Positions 1 through 10,302 of a DNA stretch of 64,000 bases are shown piece after piece. A model generated the notes under the pieces. That model searched no databases. It was given only the letters and a program-made list of their open reading frames with translations, and was not told the origin of the DNA. The translations under genes were made by a program, and so were the position numbers. This DNA is from an uncultured Verrucomicrobiales bacterium (GTDB taxonomy: Bacteria; Verrucomicrobiota; Verrucomicrobiia; Verrucomicrobiales; Akkermansiaceae): contig CALDZJ010000013.1 of assembly GCA_937944055.1 (NCBI GenBank), positions 39,513 through 103,512 of the forward strand, written 5' to 3'. How positions within the stretch are numbered: position 1 is the first letter of the stretch; every line of letters begins with the position of its first letter.

Positions 1-2
1 GC

Positions 3-281
3 ATCGGCGCCAAGCAATTTAAAAAAAACACGCGCCTGACCCTGCGCCTCAGATCGCCCCTCGGCGGGAAAGGAAAAGTGACCTGGGCCAATGAAACATC
101 CAGCCCCGGCAGCCTCCCCTTCTCCTTAAGAACCGGAGAATGGACGAACCTCACGCTCACCCTCCGACCCAAAACCGACCTCGGCATCCTACGCCTCCAC
201 CTCCCTAAAACCGAGGCCCCCATCGAGATTGATCGCCTCTCCCTAAACTCCGGAAAAATCACACTCACCAGCGAGTTCTAA
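3..281 (+). CDS. C-terminal fragment of a CDS entering from the left edge; unknown, possibly the C-terminal tail of a secreted hydrolase such as a sulfatase
   Basis: Frame is open from the window edge (IGAKQFKKNTRLTLRLRSPLGGKGKVTWANE...) to a stop at 281; no start is needed inside the window. Confidence 0.5.
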   Translation: MGAKQFKKNTRLTLRLRSPLGGKGKVTWANETSSPGSLPFSLRTGEWTNLTLTLRPKTDLGILRLHLPKTEAPIEIDRLSLNSGKITLTSEF

Positions 282-403
282 CAAAAAAGAAAAAGCGGCA
301 AAATCCGCCACCTCTCACTCGCTCCGCTCCCTCAGCCTTCCCTCCGAAAAATAGCCCGCTTTTTTATCGAGCCCACCCCCCGTTTTACGCTTCACTGTCC
401 CAA

Positions 404-1345
404 GTGACTGAACAAACGAAGGACCAATTAGCCGATGGCTCTTACGAATTCCTCTCCATTTTCTTGGAAGGTCTCCCATTCATCTTTCTCGGCACCCTAG
501 TCAGTGGCTTCCTAGGGACTTACCTCCCTCGCGGAGCCTTCGAAAAATTCCTCCCAAAGAACCGCACCCTTGCCATCTTGATGAGTGGTTTTCTTGGCGC
601 GATCTTCCCAGTCTGTGAATGCGCGGTCGTCCCCGTGATCCGCCGCCTAGTCAAAAATGGCCTCCCCGTAGGCTGCGCGCTTGCCTACATGCTCGCCGCT
701 CCCATTTTTAATCCAGTCACCGCCATCAGCACCTACAAGGCCTTTAATAACTCTCATGAGATCGCACTCTCCCGCCTCGCCATGGGATATATCGTCGCCA
801 TCATCATCGCCCTCATCGTCTCCCGCATCGCGCACGACCTCTTCCTAAAAGCCTCCGCTAAAAAGGACGAAGGACACGAGCATCACCACCCGCGTAACCT
901 CAACTCCGCCCTGAATAACTCGCTGCGCGACTTCATGGACGTCGGCCTCTACTTCTGCATCGGAGTGGTCCTCACCGCCATCTTGAAAACCACCATCATT
1001 GACCCCACTGATGACTTCTGGAAAAACCTCGCCGATAACTCCATCCTCGGCGGAGCAGGCATGATGATCCTCGCCTTCGTCCTCAGCCTCTGCTCCACCT
1101 CAGATGCCTTCATCGCCGCAAACTTCGCAAACTTCAAATACGGGCCTAAACTCGCCTTCATGGTCTTCGGCCCCATGATGGATGCCAAACTCATCTTCCT
1201 CTACTCCACCGTCTTTAAATGGAAGTTTATCGCCTTCCTCTTCGTCGCGATCTTCATTCTCACCGGTGCTCTTAGCATCCTCTTCGAAACCCAAATCCTG
1301 CGAATCTGGATGACTCCAGACCAGCCGATCCCTCTTACGCCATGA
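404..1345 (+). CDS. Permease, YraQ/DUF318 family
   Basis: Multi-TM protein with GFLGAIFPVCECAVVPVIRRLVKNGLPVGCALAYMLAAPIFNPV motif; GTG start; overlaps next gene by 4 nt. Confidence 0.85.
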   Translation: MTEQTKDQLADGSYEFLSIFLEGLPFIFLGTLVSGFLGTYLPRGAFEKFLPKNRTLAILMSGFLGAIFPVCECAVVPVIRRLVKNGLPVGCALAYMLAAPIFNPVTAISTYKAFNNSHEIALSRLAMGYIVAIIIALIVSRIAHDLFLKASAKKDEGHEHHHPRNLNSALNNSLRDFMDVGLYFCIGVVLTAILKTTIIDPTDDFWKNLADNSILGGAGMMILAFVLSLCSTSDAFIAANFANFKYGPKLAFMVFGPMMDAKLIFLYSTVFKWKFIAFLFVAIFILTGALSILFETQILRIWMTPDQPIPLTP

Positions 1346-2244
1346 ACGCAGTTCACACTCGACTCTTCGGCCTTCTGGCCTCCTCTTGGGGCTCGCTCCT
1401 CATCTACTTTTACCAATCCGGTCGACTTCACAAGTACCTCGCCCCGGACTTCCACCACCTCATCATGTTTGGGGGAATTGGCATCCTCATCTTAGGAGTC
1501 TACTCCATCATCAACCCCCAGGAAAAAAAATCCTCCTGCGGTCATGAGCACCAGCATGAAGCCCATCACCACGCATGTGATCACGACCACGGCCATGACC
1601 ACAGCCACGACCACCATCATGACCACCATCATGACCACCATCATGATGATGACTGCTCTGACTGCAGCCACGAACATGAAGAAGGACATGGCCCTCTCAT
1701 CACCATCCTCCTAACCATCATCCCCCTCTCCATCGCGATGAACTTCACCGAGGACAAGCTCTCCAATACCGGCCTCTCCAAAAAAGGCCTCTACGAAGCA
1801 CCGAACCTCACAAACTTTGCCAGCATCCCACCCTTCACCCGAGCTGACATCGAAAAACGAGTCCCAAAAAACGAACACGGGGAATTTGAACTTCGCTTAA
1901 TCAACGCCTACTACGCTGCCGGTGACCGCGAAATCCAAGACATCTACGATGGCCTCCCCGTAGAGCTGGAGGGCCGCATCGCCCCAGAAAAAATCAACAA
2001 TGAGTCCGGGAACCGCATGCGCATCTTCCGCTCCATCATGACCTGCTGCGCCTCTGATCTACAAGTCATCGGCATCTCTCTAGAGTTCCCAGAAGACGTC
2101 GCTAAATCAGAGGAAGGTGACTGGGTAAAAGCGGGCGGCATTCTCACCTTCGAAACCATTAACGGCACCGTAGTCCCCCTCCTCAAGGTCCGCGGGGTCA
2201 ACTTGGCCGAAGAACCATACTCAGAGTTTCTCCTCCGCCAATAA
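1342..2244 (+). CDS. TIGR03943/YcgQ-like membrane protein with a His/Asp-rich insert
   Basis: Overlapping start with the YraQ-like permease; His-rich segment HHHACDHDHGHDHSHDHHHDHHHDHHHDDDC; conserved C-terminal domain (RIFRSIMTCCASDLQVIGI). Confidence 0.8.
   Translation: MNAVHTRLFGLLASSWGSLLIYFYQSGRLHKYLAPDFHHLIMFGGIGILILGVYSIINPQEKKSSCGHEHQHEAHHHACDHDHGHDHSHDHHHDHHHDHHHDDDCSDCSHEHEEGHGPLITILLTIIPLSIAMNFTEDKLSNTGLSKKGLYEAPNLTNFASIPPFTRADIEKRVPKNEHGEFELRLINAYYAAGDREIQDIYDGLPVELEGRIAPEKINNESGNRMRIFRSIMTCCASDLQVIGISLEFPEDVAKSEEGDWVKAGGILTFETINGTVVPLLKVRGVNLAEEPYSEFLLRQ
1609..1644 (+). repeat. 3 x 12-bp tandem repeat GACCACCATCAT encoding (DHHH)3
   Basis: Exact copies read directly at 1609-1620, 1621-1632 and 1633-1644. 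Confidence 0.95.
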
Positions 2245-2248
2245 GCTC

Positions 2249-3160
2249 ATGCCTCTCGATCCCCTCCAAGCCCTGCGCTCACAGCTCCTCACCACCGTCC
2301 TCGGCTCTGACGAGGCCGTTGACCTCCTTCTAACCGCCCTCCTTGCCCGCGGACACGCCCTCGTCACCGGACCTCCCGGAATTGGCAAAACCACCCTCGC
2401 CCAAACCCTCTCCACCTCGCTCAGCGGATCTTTTAAACGAGTTCAATTCACCCCCGACCTCCTTCCCTCAGACATTCTCGGCTACCAACTCTACCGCCCG
2501 CACAACGGCGAGTTCGAGTTCATCGCCGGCCCCGTCTTCGCCAACCTCCTCCTCGCGGACGAGATTAACCGCGCCTCCCCCCGCACCCAGTCCTCACTCC
2601 TAGAGGCCATGAACGAGCGCCAAGTCACCATCGATGGCGTCACCCACGAACTCCCCGACCCCTTCCTCGTCGTCGCCACCCAAAACGACACCTCCTCCAC
2701 TGGAACCTTCCCCCTCCCCGAGCCACAGCTCGACCGCTTCCTCGTCTCCATCCCCATGAGACTCCCCGACGATCAAATTCAACTCGAAATCCTCCGCTTC
2801 CACTCCGAAAAATCAACCAGCACTCCCCCCTCTGCCGTCCTCTCGCTCGAACAACTCCGCGACCTCCAAGAACAAGCGAGTCAAATTTCAGTCTCCGACA
2901 CTCTCCAACGCTACCTCCTCGCACTCTGCCAAGCCGTCCGCAGCATCATCGGCCAAGACCACACCGTCTCCACCCGCGCCACCCTCGCGCTCCAACGCGC
3001 CGCCCAAGCCGTCGCCCTCCTCGACAAGCAAACCTCCGTCCTCCCCGACCACGTCCAAAAAATCTTCCCCCACGTCCTCCGCCATCGCCTCCTCTCAGAA
3101 GACACCCCCGATGCAGACCACCTCCTCAACTCCGCCCTCGAGCAAACCCCCGTCCCCTAG
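2249..3160 (+). CDS. MoxR-family AAA+ ATPase
   Basis: Walker A GPPGIGKTTLA, Walker B LLADEINRASPRTQSSLLEAMNERQVT, sensor VVATQND. Confidence 0.93.
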   Translation: MPLDPLQALRSQLLTTVLGSDEAVDLLLTALLARGHALVTGPPGIGKTTLAQTLSTSLSGSFKRVQFTPDLLPSDILGYQLYRPHNGEFEFIAGPVFANLLLADEINRASPRTQSSLLEAMNERQVTIDGVTHELPDPFLVVATQNDTSSTGTFPLPEPQLDRFLVSIPMRLPDDQIQLEILRFHSEKSTSTPPSAVLSLEQLRDLQEQASQISVSDTLQRYLLALCQAVRSIIGQDHTVSTRATLALQRAAQAVALLDKQTSVLPDHVQKIFPHVLRHRLLSEDTPDADHLLNSALEQTPVP

Positions 3161-3211
3161 CCACGGAACGGCGCGCATCTCGCCGCCGACCCCTCAAGCA
3201 AAGCCCGCCCC

Positions 3212-4498
3212 TCAAGCAAGCTCCCCATAAACTCGGTTCACCTCCTCCGCGATCACCTTGATCCCGTATTCCACCGTCTCCGCATCCATCGTATAGCTCA
3301 CCCGGATACACTCCTGCGTGTGCTTCCACTCCAGCTCCTCCGGCAGCCCGAAGAAAAAGAACTCACTCGGCACCACCAGCACCCCACGCTTCTTCAGCCG
3401 CTCATAAAGCTCCCGCGCCGTGATCGGCAAATCCTCAAACCACAGCCAAAGGAAAAGCGCTCCTTCACTCTTATGAACGTAGTAAGGAACCCCTTCCGCA
3501 AATTCCCGCGCAAACCACTCCTGCGCCATTTCTGAACGCTCTTCATAAAAAGGTTTCACCACCTCCTTGCTCAGCCGCAAAACTTCCCCACTCTCCACCA
3601 AAGGCCTCAAGATTTCTGGCCCCACATTGCCATTCGCTAAGCCCACGATTGAGGTCATTGATGAAATGCAGCGGCACATCTCCTGACTCGCCACCACGAT
3701 GCCCGTCCGCACTCCCGGTAGACCGATCTTGGACAAGCTCAGCGTCAGAATCATCCCCTCATCCCACACCGGCGTCACCTCAGAGAAGATGACATTCGGG
3801 AAAGGCGCCCCATAGGCATTATCAATGATCAGAGGAATCCCCTTAGCCCGCGCAATCTCTCGCAGCCTCTCAATCTCCTCATCCGTCAAAACATTCCCCG
3901 AGGGATTGGTGGGGCGTGACACACAGATCGCTGCAATATCATCACCCGGATTCACCGCATCAAAGTCCACTCGGTATTTAAACTCGTGCGGCCCGATCTT
4001 CTCAATCTTCGCCGGAATCGCCTCAAAAAAATCTGCCCCTACCGACTGATTCGCGTAGCCAATATACTCCGGCAACAAGGGCAACATGATCTTCTTCCGT
4101 GATCCATCCGGGAACCTTCCCGCCAGCGCATTAAAAAGAAAAAAGAAAGCCGTCTGCCCACCCATCGTCAGCGCAAAGTTCTCATGCGTCACTTCCCAGC
4201 CAAATTCCCTCCGGAAGAGATCCGCCAGCGCCATCCGAAAAGCCTCGCTCCCAGCTGGCACATCATAATTCCCCAGCATTTTTTCCATCCCACTTGGCTC
4301 CGCCATAATTTCCTCCATTCGCTCTCTCCAAACCGCATCCATCTCCGGAACATGAGCCGGTTGCCCCCCTCCTAACATCTTCACATCACCACCACCGGCC
4401 AAGGCCTCCCCGAGATCATCCATCAAATCCCCAATCCCACTTCCACTACAAAGATTTTTTCCAAAGGTCGAAAGCTCCCAGTTCATGACAAGAATCAT
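3212..4498 (-). CDS. avtA: Valine--pyruvate transaminase (class I/II PLP aminotransferase)
   Basis: FGKNLCSGSGIGDLMDDLGEAL..MLGGGQPAHVPEM resembles AvtA; PLP-Lys region LSLSKIGLPGVRTG. Confidence 0.87.
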   Translation of the reverse strand: MILVMNWELSTFGKNLCSGSGIGDLMDDLGEALAGGGDVKMLGGGQPAHVPEMDAVWRERMEEIMAEPSGMEKMLGNYDVPAGSEAFRMALADLFRREFGWEVTHENFALTMGGQTAFFFLFNALAGRFPDGSRKKIMLPLLPEYIGYANQSVGADFFEAIPAKIEKIGPHEFKYRVDFDAVNPGDDIAAICVSRPTNPSGNVLTDEEIERLREIARAKGIPLIIDNAYGAPFPNVIFSEVTPVWDEGMILTLSLSKIGLPGVRTGIVVASQEMCRCISSMTSIVGLANGNVGPEILRPLVESGEVLRLSKEVVKPFYEERSEMAQEWFAREFAEGVPYYVHKSEGALFLWLWFEDLPITARELYERLKKRGVLVVPSEFFFFGLPEELEWKHTQECIRVSYTMDAETVEYGIKVIAEEVNRVYGELA

Positions 4499-4595
4499 GA
4501 CTCCTCTACACCGGATTTGTCACTGAAATCTCTCCACTTTTCTCTGAAAATTCTCAATCCTGCCAAAGCGCAGTCACCCTGCCAGATGAACACAC

Positions 4596-5429
4596 ATGTC
4601 AGATCACACTTATGACGATCTCGACCCCCTCTACCGGGCTATTTGGGGACAATCCCTCCACCACGCTTACTGGGAATCCGGAAAGGAAACGAGCGATGAA
4701 GCGAAGGAGAAACTCATCCAGAAAATCTTCCGGCACTGGCAACCCAGCGGCCACATCATAGATATTGGCTGCGGTTACGGAGTCCTCGCACGGCGGCTCA
4801 GCCAGCGTTTCCAATGCCACGTCAGCGCATGCACCTCCTCCCAAGCGCAAGCCGACGCCATCAAAAAAAACTCCGCGATTCGACAATCCCCTCCCGCAAA
4901 TAAACTCACCCTCCTAAGCGGATCATGGCTTGATCAAGTGCTCCCCGCTCAGAGTCTGGACGCGGCGCTCTCGCTAGAAAGCACCTCCCACTTTGCAGAT
5001 TTTTCCGCCCTTTTGAAAAAAACCCATCAAGTGCTCAAGCCGGGCGCAAGTTGGCTCATCTGTGATTGGTTTTCCGAGCATGGCGAGCGCCCCCTACTCC
5101 GCCATCTTGCCGAGACTGGCGGACTCCCCCCATGGCGGAGCCTTTCAGCCTTTCTCACCCTCGCCCACCAGGAAGGCTTCACCATCTCCCTCACCCTCGA
5201 TCTCTCCAGACAAGTCGCCCCCACTTGGTCCTCCCTTTTTCTGAAATCCCTCAGCACTCCACTCAAGAAACCCAAGATGATCCCCCTCTTTCTCTCCGCC
5301 GTCTGCAAGCGTCCCGCCCTCCTCTGGACCTTCCCCCTACTCCGCCTCGCCTACGCCCAAGGCGATCTCTCCTACTTCTTAATCAAGCTCACAAAGGACG
5401 AATCGCTTTCATCTCGCCCTCCGCCATGA
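4596..5429 (+). CDS. Class I SAM-dependent methyltransferase
   Basis: Motif I HIIDIGCGYGVLARRLSQRF; cyclopropane synthase/C-methyltransferase-like fold features. Confidence 0.85.
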   Translation: MSDHTYDDLDPLYRAIWGQSLHHAYWESGKETSDEAKEKLIQKIFRHWQPSGHIIDIGCGYGVLARRLSQRFQCHVSACTSSQAQADAIKKNSAIRQSPPANKLTLLSGSWLDQVLPAQSLDAALSLESTSHFADFSALLKKTHQVLKPGASWLICDWFSEHGERPLLRHLAETGGLPPWRSLSAFLTLAHQEGFTISLTLDLSRQVAPTWSSLFLKSLSTPLKKPKMIPLFLSAVCKRPALLWTFPLLRLAYAQGDLSYFLIKLTKDESLSSRPPP

Positions 5430-5453
5430 TTCAAAGTAAGTTTCCCCTGATCT

Positions 5454-6062
5454 ATGAAGAAAGTCCGTTTGCCTCGCTCCGTCATCCTCGTTGCGGTTCT
5501 TTATCTTGTCGCGGCAACGAGCGCGGCCATCACTCTCCAAAATTGGGATTTTCTAAAGACCTACATCCCCTTCTTCATCGCGATCGCCGCCTTCATCGCG
5601 CTCATGCATCGGCGAGTTCACTTCTCGATGGCACTCCTCTGGTCCCTCACCCTCTGGGGCGCGCTCCATCTCGCCGGGGGGCTTGTCAGAATTCCCGAGA
5701 CCTGGGACTCCGAGGGAGAGCAAACGATCCTCTACTCTTGGTGGGTCATTGGATCATGGCTGAAGTATGACCAAGTGGTCCAGGCCTTCGGCTTTGGGAC
5801 CTGCACCTGGCTCATCTGGGAGGCTCTCCGCGCCAGTATCCAAGCTCGCCTCGGCCGTAAACTCTACCCCTCCATGGGCATGATTTTCCTCTGCGTCTTC
5901 GCCGGAATGGGCCTCGGCGCACTCACCGAGATCGTAGGCTACCTTGCCGATCTCAACCTCGCGCAACTAGACACCAGCAGATACCTCGACACCTGCAAAG
6001 ACCTCCTTGCTAATCTCGTCGGCTGCCTTTTTGTCGGAGTTTTGATCCTCTTCCGCGGTTAA
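5454..6062 (+). CDS. Integral membrane protein, hypothetical
   Basis: 202-aa ORF with several hydrophobic helices; overlaps the start of the rluD-like gene. Confidence 0.7.
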   Translation: MKKVRLPRSVILVAVLYLVAATSAAITLQNWDFLKTYIPFFIAIAAFIALMHRRVHFSMALLWSLTLWGALHLAGGLVRIPETWDSEGEQTILYSWWVIGSWLKYDQVVQAFGFGTCTWLIWEALRASIQARLGRKLYPSMGMIFLCVFAGMGLGALTEIVGYLADLNLAQLDTSRYLDTCKDLLANLVGCLFVGVLILFRG

Positions 6063-7027
6063 TGACACTGACCGTTTCAGACCCCTCCAGCCCCCGGCTT
6101 GATGCCTTCCTCGCGGGGGAACTTCCCGCACTCTCGCGCTCCCGCATCCAGGCCCTGATCAAAGACGGCCACATTCTTCTCAATGACGCAAAAGTCAAAG
6201 CGCGCACCTCTTTAAAGATCGGCGACATCATCTCCATCACCATTCCCGAGGAAAGCACGCCCGAGCCAGAGGCCGAAAACATCCCCCTCTCCGTCCTCCA
6301 CGAAGATTCAGACCTCATCATCATCAATAAAGCACCTGGCATGGTTGTCCACCCCGCCGCAGGGAATCGCAAAGGCACCCTCGTCAATGCCCTCCTTCAC
6401 CATTGCCAAGGCCAACTCGCCAGTGATGGCGGCGAGGGCCGGCCCGGCATCGTCCACCGCCTCGATAAAGACACCTCAGGCTGCATCATCGCCGCTAAGA
6501 CAAACGCCAGCCTGAAGCACCTCGTCGGGCAATTTTCCGAGCGTAAAACCGCCAAGCTTTACCTCGCCGTCGCGCAAGCTCCCCCCACTCAGGTTCACCA
6601 AACCATCTTTAACAACATCGCCCGCCACCCAGTCCACCGCCAAAGAATGGACGTCTGCAACCCGGGCTCCGGCAAGCCTGCCATCACAGATCTCCACCTC
6701 CTCCACCGCAGAGATGATGGCACCTCCCTCATTCTTTGCGCCCTCCACACCGGCCGCACTCACCAAATCCGCGTCCATAATCGCTTCCTCGGCCACCCCC
6801 TCCTCGGCGACCCCATCTACAGCAAACCAAGCCGCCAAGCAGCTCAGCCCACCCGCCTCATGCTCCATGCATGGCGACTCGGCGTGACCCATCCTAACAG
6901 TGGGAAATGGCTCCAAAATGAAGCACCCATCCCCCCTGAATTTCACCCATGGACCGATCAAGTGACAGAGAGACTCTCTCAAATCCGTTCTATCTCTGAC
7001 CCCCGTGAATTCGATGCTCTTTGGTAA
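6062..7027 (+). CDS. rluD: RluA/RluD family pseudouridine synthase
   Basis: S4-like N-terminus; catalytic motif GIVHRLDKDTSGCIIAAKT; GRTHQIRVH. Confidence 0.93.
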   Translation: MTLTVSDPSSPRLDAFLAGELPALSRSRIQALIKDGHILLNDAKVKARTSLKIGDIISITIPEESTPEPEAENIPLSVLHEDSDLIIINKAPGMVVHPAAGNRKGTLVNALLHHCQGQLASDGGEGRPGIVHRLDKDTSGCIIAAKTNASLKHLVGQFSERKTAKLYLAVAQAPPTQVHQTIFNNIARHPVHRQRMDVCNPGSGKPAITDLHLLHRRDDGTSLILCALHTGRTHQIRVHNRFLGHPLLGDPIYSKPSRQAAQPTRLMLHAWRLGVTHPNSGKWLQNEAPIPPEFHPWTDQVTERLSQIRSISDPREFDALW

Positions 7028-7094
7028 AACGCTCACCCCATTGAAAGCTACCAGACATAAGCCCACTCCCTTCTTAAATTCCTAGAAATCTCCC

Positions 7095-7709
7095 ATGGCA
7101 GCCGAATTCAAACGTCGCTATCTCCGCATTGTCCGTAAGGCCTACCGCTTCCTGCGTAGCCCCGGACTGAAGCGGTGCGCTTGGCTTCAGCGGACCATCT
7201 CACCCATGTTCGAGCGCCAATTCTGGCACCCTTGTCGGGACTCCGTCGCCACCGGCCTAGCGATCGGCCTCTTCGTCTCCCAGCTTCCCATGCCTGGGCA
7301 AATGATCCTCGCCGGGGTCTGGTCCGTCTTCTTCCGTGCCAATATCCCCATCGCCCTCGCTGCTTGCTGGATTACCAATCCCATCAGCCAAATCCCCATC
7401 ATGCTTTTCCAAGAACGCCTCGGCGACTTCTTGCGCGAGAGCCTCCTCATCCCGATCCATCCCATTCTAGAACGCATCCAAGTCCCCCTCGGATTCCTCC
7501 CCGGAATGGAAGGAGAATACCTGAATGGTGGGAGCTTTATTCTCGGCTTCCTCGCCCTCGGCTTCCTCCTCTTTCTCCTCGCCTTCCCGCTCGTCTACCT
7601 CCTTTCCGCCCTCATGCCGCGCATCCTCCCTAAGACCCGCTACCAACGGGCCAAAGCGAAAGTCATCGCCCGCCAAAAAAAGGAAGAATCTAAAAATCAA
7701 AGCCCCTGA
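7095..7709 (+). CDS. DUF2062 domain-containing membrane protein
   Basis: SVATGLAIGLFVSQLPMPGQMILAGVWSVFFRANIPIALAACWITNPIS. Confidence 0.82.
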   Translation: MAAEFKRRYLRIVRKAYRFLRSPGLKRCAWLQRTISPMFERQFWHPCRDSVATGLAIGLFVSQLPMPGQMILAGVWSVFFRANIPIALAACWITNPISQIPIMLFQERLGDFLRESLLIPIHPILERIQVPLGFLPGMEGEYLNGGSFILGFLALGFLLFLLAFPLVYLLSALMPRILPKTRYQRAKAKVIARQKKEESKNQSP

Positions 7710-7731
7710 GCCACCCCTCTGAGCCACCCCT
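7706..7731. repeat. 2 x 13-bp exact tandem repeat CTGAGCCACCCCT spanning and duplicating the TGA stop codon
   Basis: Copies at 7706-7718 and 7719-7731. Confidence 0.95.
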
Positions 7732-7811
7732 CTCCGAATGAGAGAAGAAGCCCGCAGACGGCAGTAAAGCGGAACAATGACAGAGCACAGGAGCACAGAG
7801 CTCGGCCCGTT

Positions 7812-8420
7812 TTAACTCGCTTTCCCCGCCACTTTTTCCTGCTCATCTTCTGGCCGGAATGCCGAGACAAACAAAAGCATAGCAGCCACTGAGATGCACG
7901 AGTCCGCAACGTTAAAGGTGGGAAAAAATCCCCCACTGCGAGGAGAGATTTTTTCATAACCCGGGAGCTTCACTCGGATAAAATCAACCACATATCCCTT
8001 AGAAAGACGCGTCACAAAGGACTTCTCCTCATGCTGCTCTAGCCAAAACCCCTGAAAGAGGCGATCCGTCAAATTTCCACAAACCCCCGCCACTAATAAA
8101 ACCGCAGCCAACCTCGCCGGAGGATTCGCAAAGGCCCCCTTCCTCCAAAAAACCGAGATGATGATCAAAGCTAAGATCAAGACCAAGGTAAACACGAGAG
8201 GAGCCCAAGTCGTCCCATTCCCCAGCCCAAACGCCACTCCTTGGTTGTGAACCCGCCACCACCAAAGAAAGCCCTCAATCACCGGCACCGGCTGATCCGG
8301 CGTCACAAAATCCTCTCGAATCGGTTCATGAAATTTAAAGACCACCCACCACTTCGTCAGCTGATCCAGCACGAACAAAGGCAGCGAAATCGTAAGAAAA
8401 ACCTTAGGGAGACGGCTCAT
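7812..8420 (-). CDS. lspA: Lipoprotein signal peptidase (signal peptidase II)
   Basis: VHNQGVAFGL, CGNLTDRLF, FNVADSCISVA; 4 TM segments. Confidence 0.9.
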   Translation of the reverse strand: MSRLPKVFLTISLPLFVLDQLTKWWVVFKFHEPIREDFVTPDQPVPVIEGFLWWWRVHNQGVAFGLGNGTTWAPLVFTLVLILALIIISVFWRKGAFANPPARLAAVLLVAGVCGNLTDRLFQGFWLEQHEEKSFVTRLSKGYVVDFIRVKLPGYEKISPRSGGFFPTFNVADSCISVAAMLLFVSAFRPEDEQEKVAGKAS

Positions 8421-8474
8421 ACAGAAAAAATTTGAGATGAAGAAGATGATCGACTTGAAAAGACTCGCATAAAC

Positions 8475-9206
8475 TTAAGCCCCACGCATGAGAGAAATCT
8501 CCGCCAGACTCACAAAAGAACTTACCAACTCCTCGCGGCTCGCCACCTTCAGCGCATCCACCGGCACCGCACGCTCCAGATCAAATTTCCCCGAGCGGGT
8601 CCTCCGCAGTGAGCTTAAGTGCGCCCCGCATCCTAACTTTTGACCAATATCATGAGCATAAGTGCGGACATAAAAACCCTTCGAGCAATCAACCGTGAAA
8701 TCAATCTCCGGGAGTTCCACGCGCGAGAGCTCATAAGCCTTCACGTAAATAGAACGCGGCTTGCGCTCCACCACCTGCCCCTTCCGCGCGAGCTTATAAA
8801 GGGGAACTCCATCTTTCTTGATCGCCGAAACCATCGGCGGGATTTGCTCAAAGTCGCCCATGAACTCATCGAACACCGCCTCAATCTCCCCCTGATTCAG
8901 ATCTGGCACCTCCTTCTCCTCCTCAATCTCTCCCTCCTTATCTTGCGTAGAAGTCGTCGCCCCAAGCGTGATCGTCCCAGTGTAGGTTTTATCCTCACTC
9001 ATCAGGAGATCTTGAATCTTAGTGGCCCGGTTGATCACCAACATGAGCAAACCCGTCGCCATTGGGTCCAACGTTCCACAATGTCCGATTTTCTTCATAT
9101 TTAACTGGCGGCGAGCGATCGCCACCACATCGTGAGAAGTCATACCAGAGGCCTTATCAATGAGGAGAACTCCACTTGGGAGATCATTTGGATTTTGCAT
9201 CGTCAT
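8475..9206 (-). CDS. truB: tRNA pseudouridine(55) synthase
   Basis: GVLLIDKASGMTSHDVV, KIGHCGTLDPMATGLL, KGFYVRTYAHDIG. Confidence 0.95.
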   Translation of the reverse strand: MTMQNPNDLPSGVLLIDKASGMTSHDVVAIARRQLNMKKIGHCGTLDPMATGLLMLVINRATKIQDLLMSEDKTYTGTITLGATTSTQDKEGEIEEEKEVPDLNQGEIEAVFDEFMGDFEQIPPMVSAIKKDGVPLYKLARKGQVVERKPRSIYVKAYELSRVELPEIDFTVDCSKGFYVRTYAHDIGQKLGCGAHLSSLRRTRSGKFDLERAVPVDALKVASREELVSSFVSLAEISLMRGA

Positions 9207-9212
9207 GATCGT

Positions 9213-10253
9213 TTATGAATTTAGCCCCTCACGCCGCATCCTCTCCCGCACCTCAGCGAGCACTTTTTCCCGCGCCTCCGCGATCGGTCCAGGCATCCGG
9301 ATCCCCGCCGCGAGGGCATGCCCACCACCGCCAAAGACTCCGCAAATCTCACTCGCATTTAAACGCCGATCCTTCGAACGCATCGAGACACGCACCTTAC
9401 CCCCCTCAAGATCCTCAAAAAACACCGCCACGAGGACACCCTGCACCGCTCGGATAAAATCAATCATCCCCTCCGTATCATCATCCACTAAACCAAGATC
9501 ATTCTTGGTCGCCAGACTCAGATCCCACCACACTAATTTCCCCTCATCACTGCGATCTAAGGTATTTAAAAGAGCCCGCATCAATTCCACCTTCCGATAG
9601 GGCTGACTATCATAGGTAAGTTCATTAATCCTCCCCACATCTAAACCGCGGGACACTAAATCTGCAGCCATCTCATAAGTCCGCTGAGTGGTCCCAGCGT
9701 ATTGGAAAGATCCAGTATCCGTCGAGACAGCCACGTAGATGGAATCACGCGTGATTTCAGAAATCGGTAAATCGAGAGTCACCAGAAGATCATAAATAAT
9801 CTGCCCCGTCGCCGGGCTACTCGAGTCGATGTAGTTCAAGTCTCCGTAACCCGGATTTGAAACATGATGATCGATATTGATCATGAGCTTGGCCCCTTTA
9901 ATCGCCTCCAAGCTCCCCTCACCGACCCGGGCATGCGCCGCCGTATCCAACGTAATCGCCACCTCCACATCGACCCCCTGAGCCTCCGAGGAAACCTCCA
10001 CCTTCTCCGAACCGGGCAAAAATGCCAAACTCTCCGGGCAGCCATCATTATTTAAATAGCGCACCGATTTCCCCATCTGCTCTAAAGCATGCCCTAAGGC
10101 TAGGATCGAGCCAATGGCATCACCATCAGGACGGACATGACTCACAAGAGCGAAAGACTGGTGCGCTTCAAAAGCCTCACCAATTTGGGCGAAAGTGGAA
10201 TTCTCTGACATAGGGTAGGACCACAGATTTCCCCAGCCACGCCATGTGATCAA
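9213..10253 (-). CDS. nrnA: DHH-family phosphoesterase (NrnA/bifunctional oligoribonuclease-PAP phosphatase-like)
   Basis: SHVRPDGDAIGSILALG, NIDHHVSNPGYGDLN, VSTDTGSFQYAGTT, GGGGHALAAGIRM; native start probably at an internal Met (MSENSTFAQIG). Confidence 0.9.
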   Translation of the reverse strand: MITWRGWGNLWSYPMSENSTFAQIGEAFEAHQSFALVSHVRPDGDAIGSILALGHALEQMGKSVRYLNNDGCPESLAFLPGSEKVEVSSEAQGVDVEVAITLDTAAHARVGEGSLEAIKGAKLMINIDHHVSNPGYGDLNYIDSSSPATGQIIYDLLVTLDLPISEITRDSIYVAVSTDTGSFQYAGTTQRTYEMAADLVSRGLDVGRINELTYDSQPYRKVELMRALLNTLDRSDEGKLVWWDLSLATKNDLGLVDDDTEGMIDFIRAVQGVLVAVFFEDLEGGKVRVSMRSKDRRLNASEICGVFGGGGHALAAGIRMPGPIAEAREKVLAEVRERMRREGLNS

Positions 10254-10302
10254 GGATTGATCGAAAGAAAGCGCCCCTCCGTCTCACCTCAGCTCAGCCC
10301 TC

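Noticed and set aside
1492-1689. Minus-strand Val/Met-rich ORF
   Set aside because: Reverse translation of the His-repeat coding tract; no independent support.
5066-5770. 234-aa plus-strand ORF overlapping the methyltransferase and the next gene
   Set aside because: Pro/Arg/Ser-rich out-of-frame translation across two better-supported genes.
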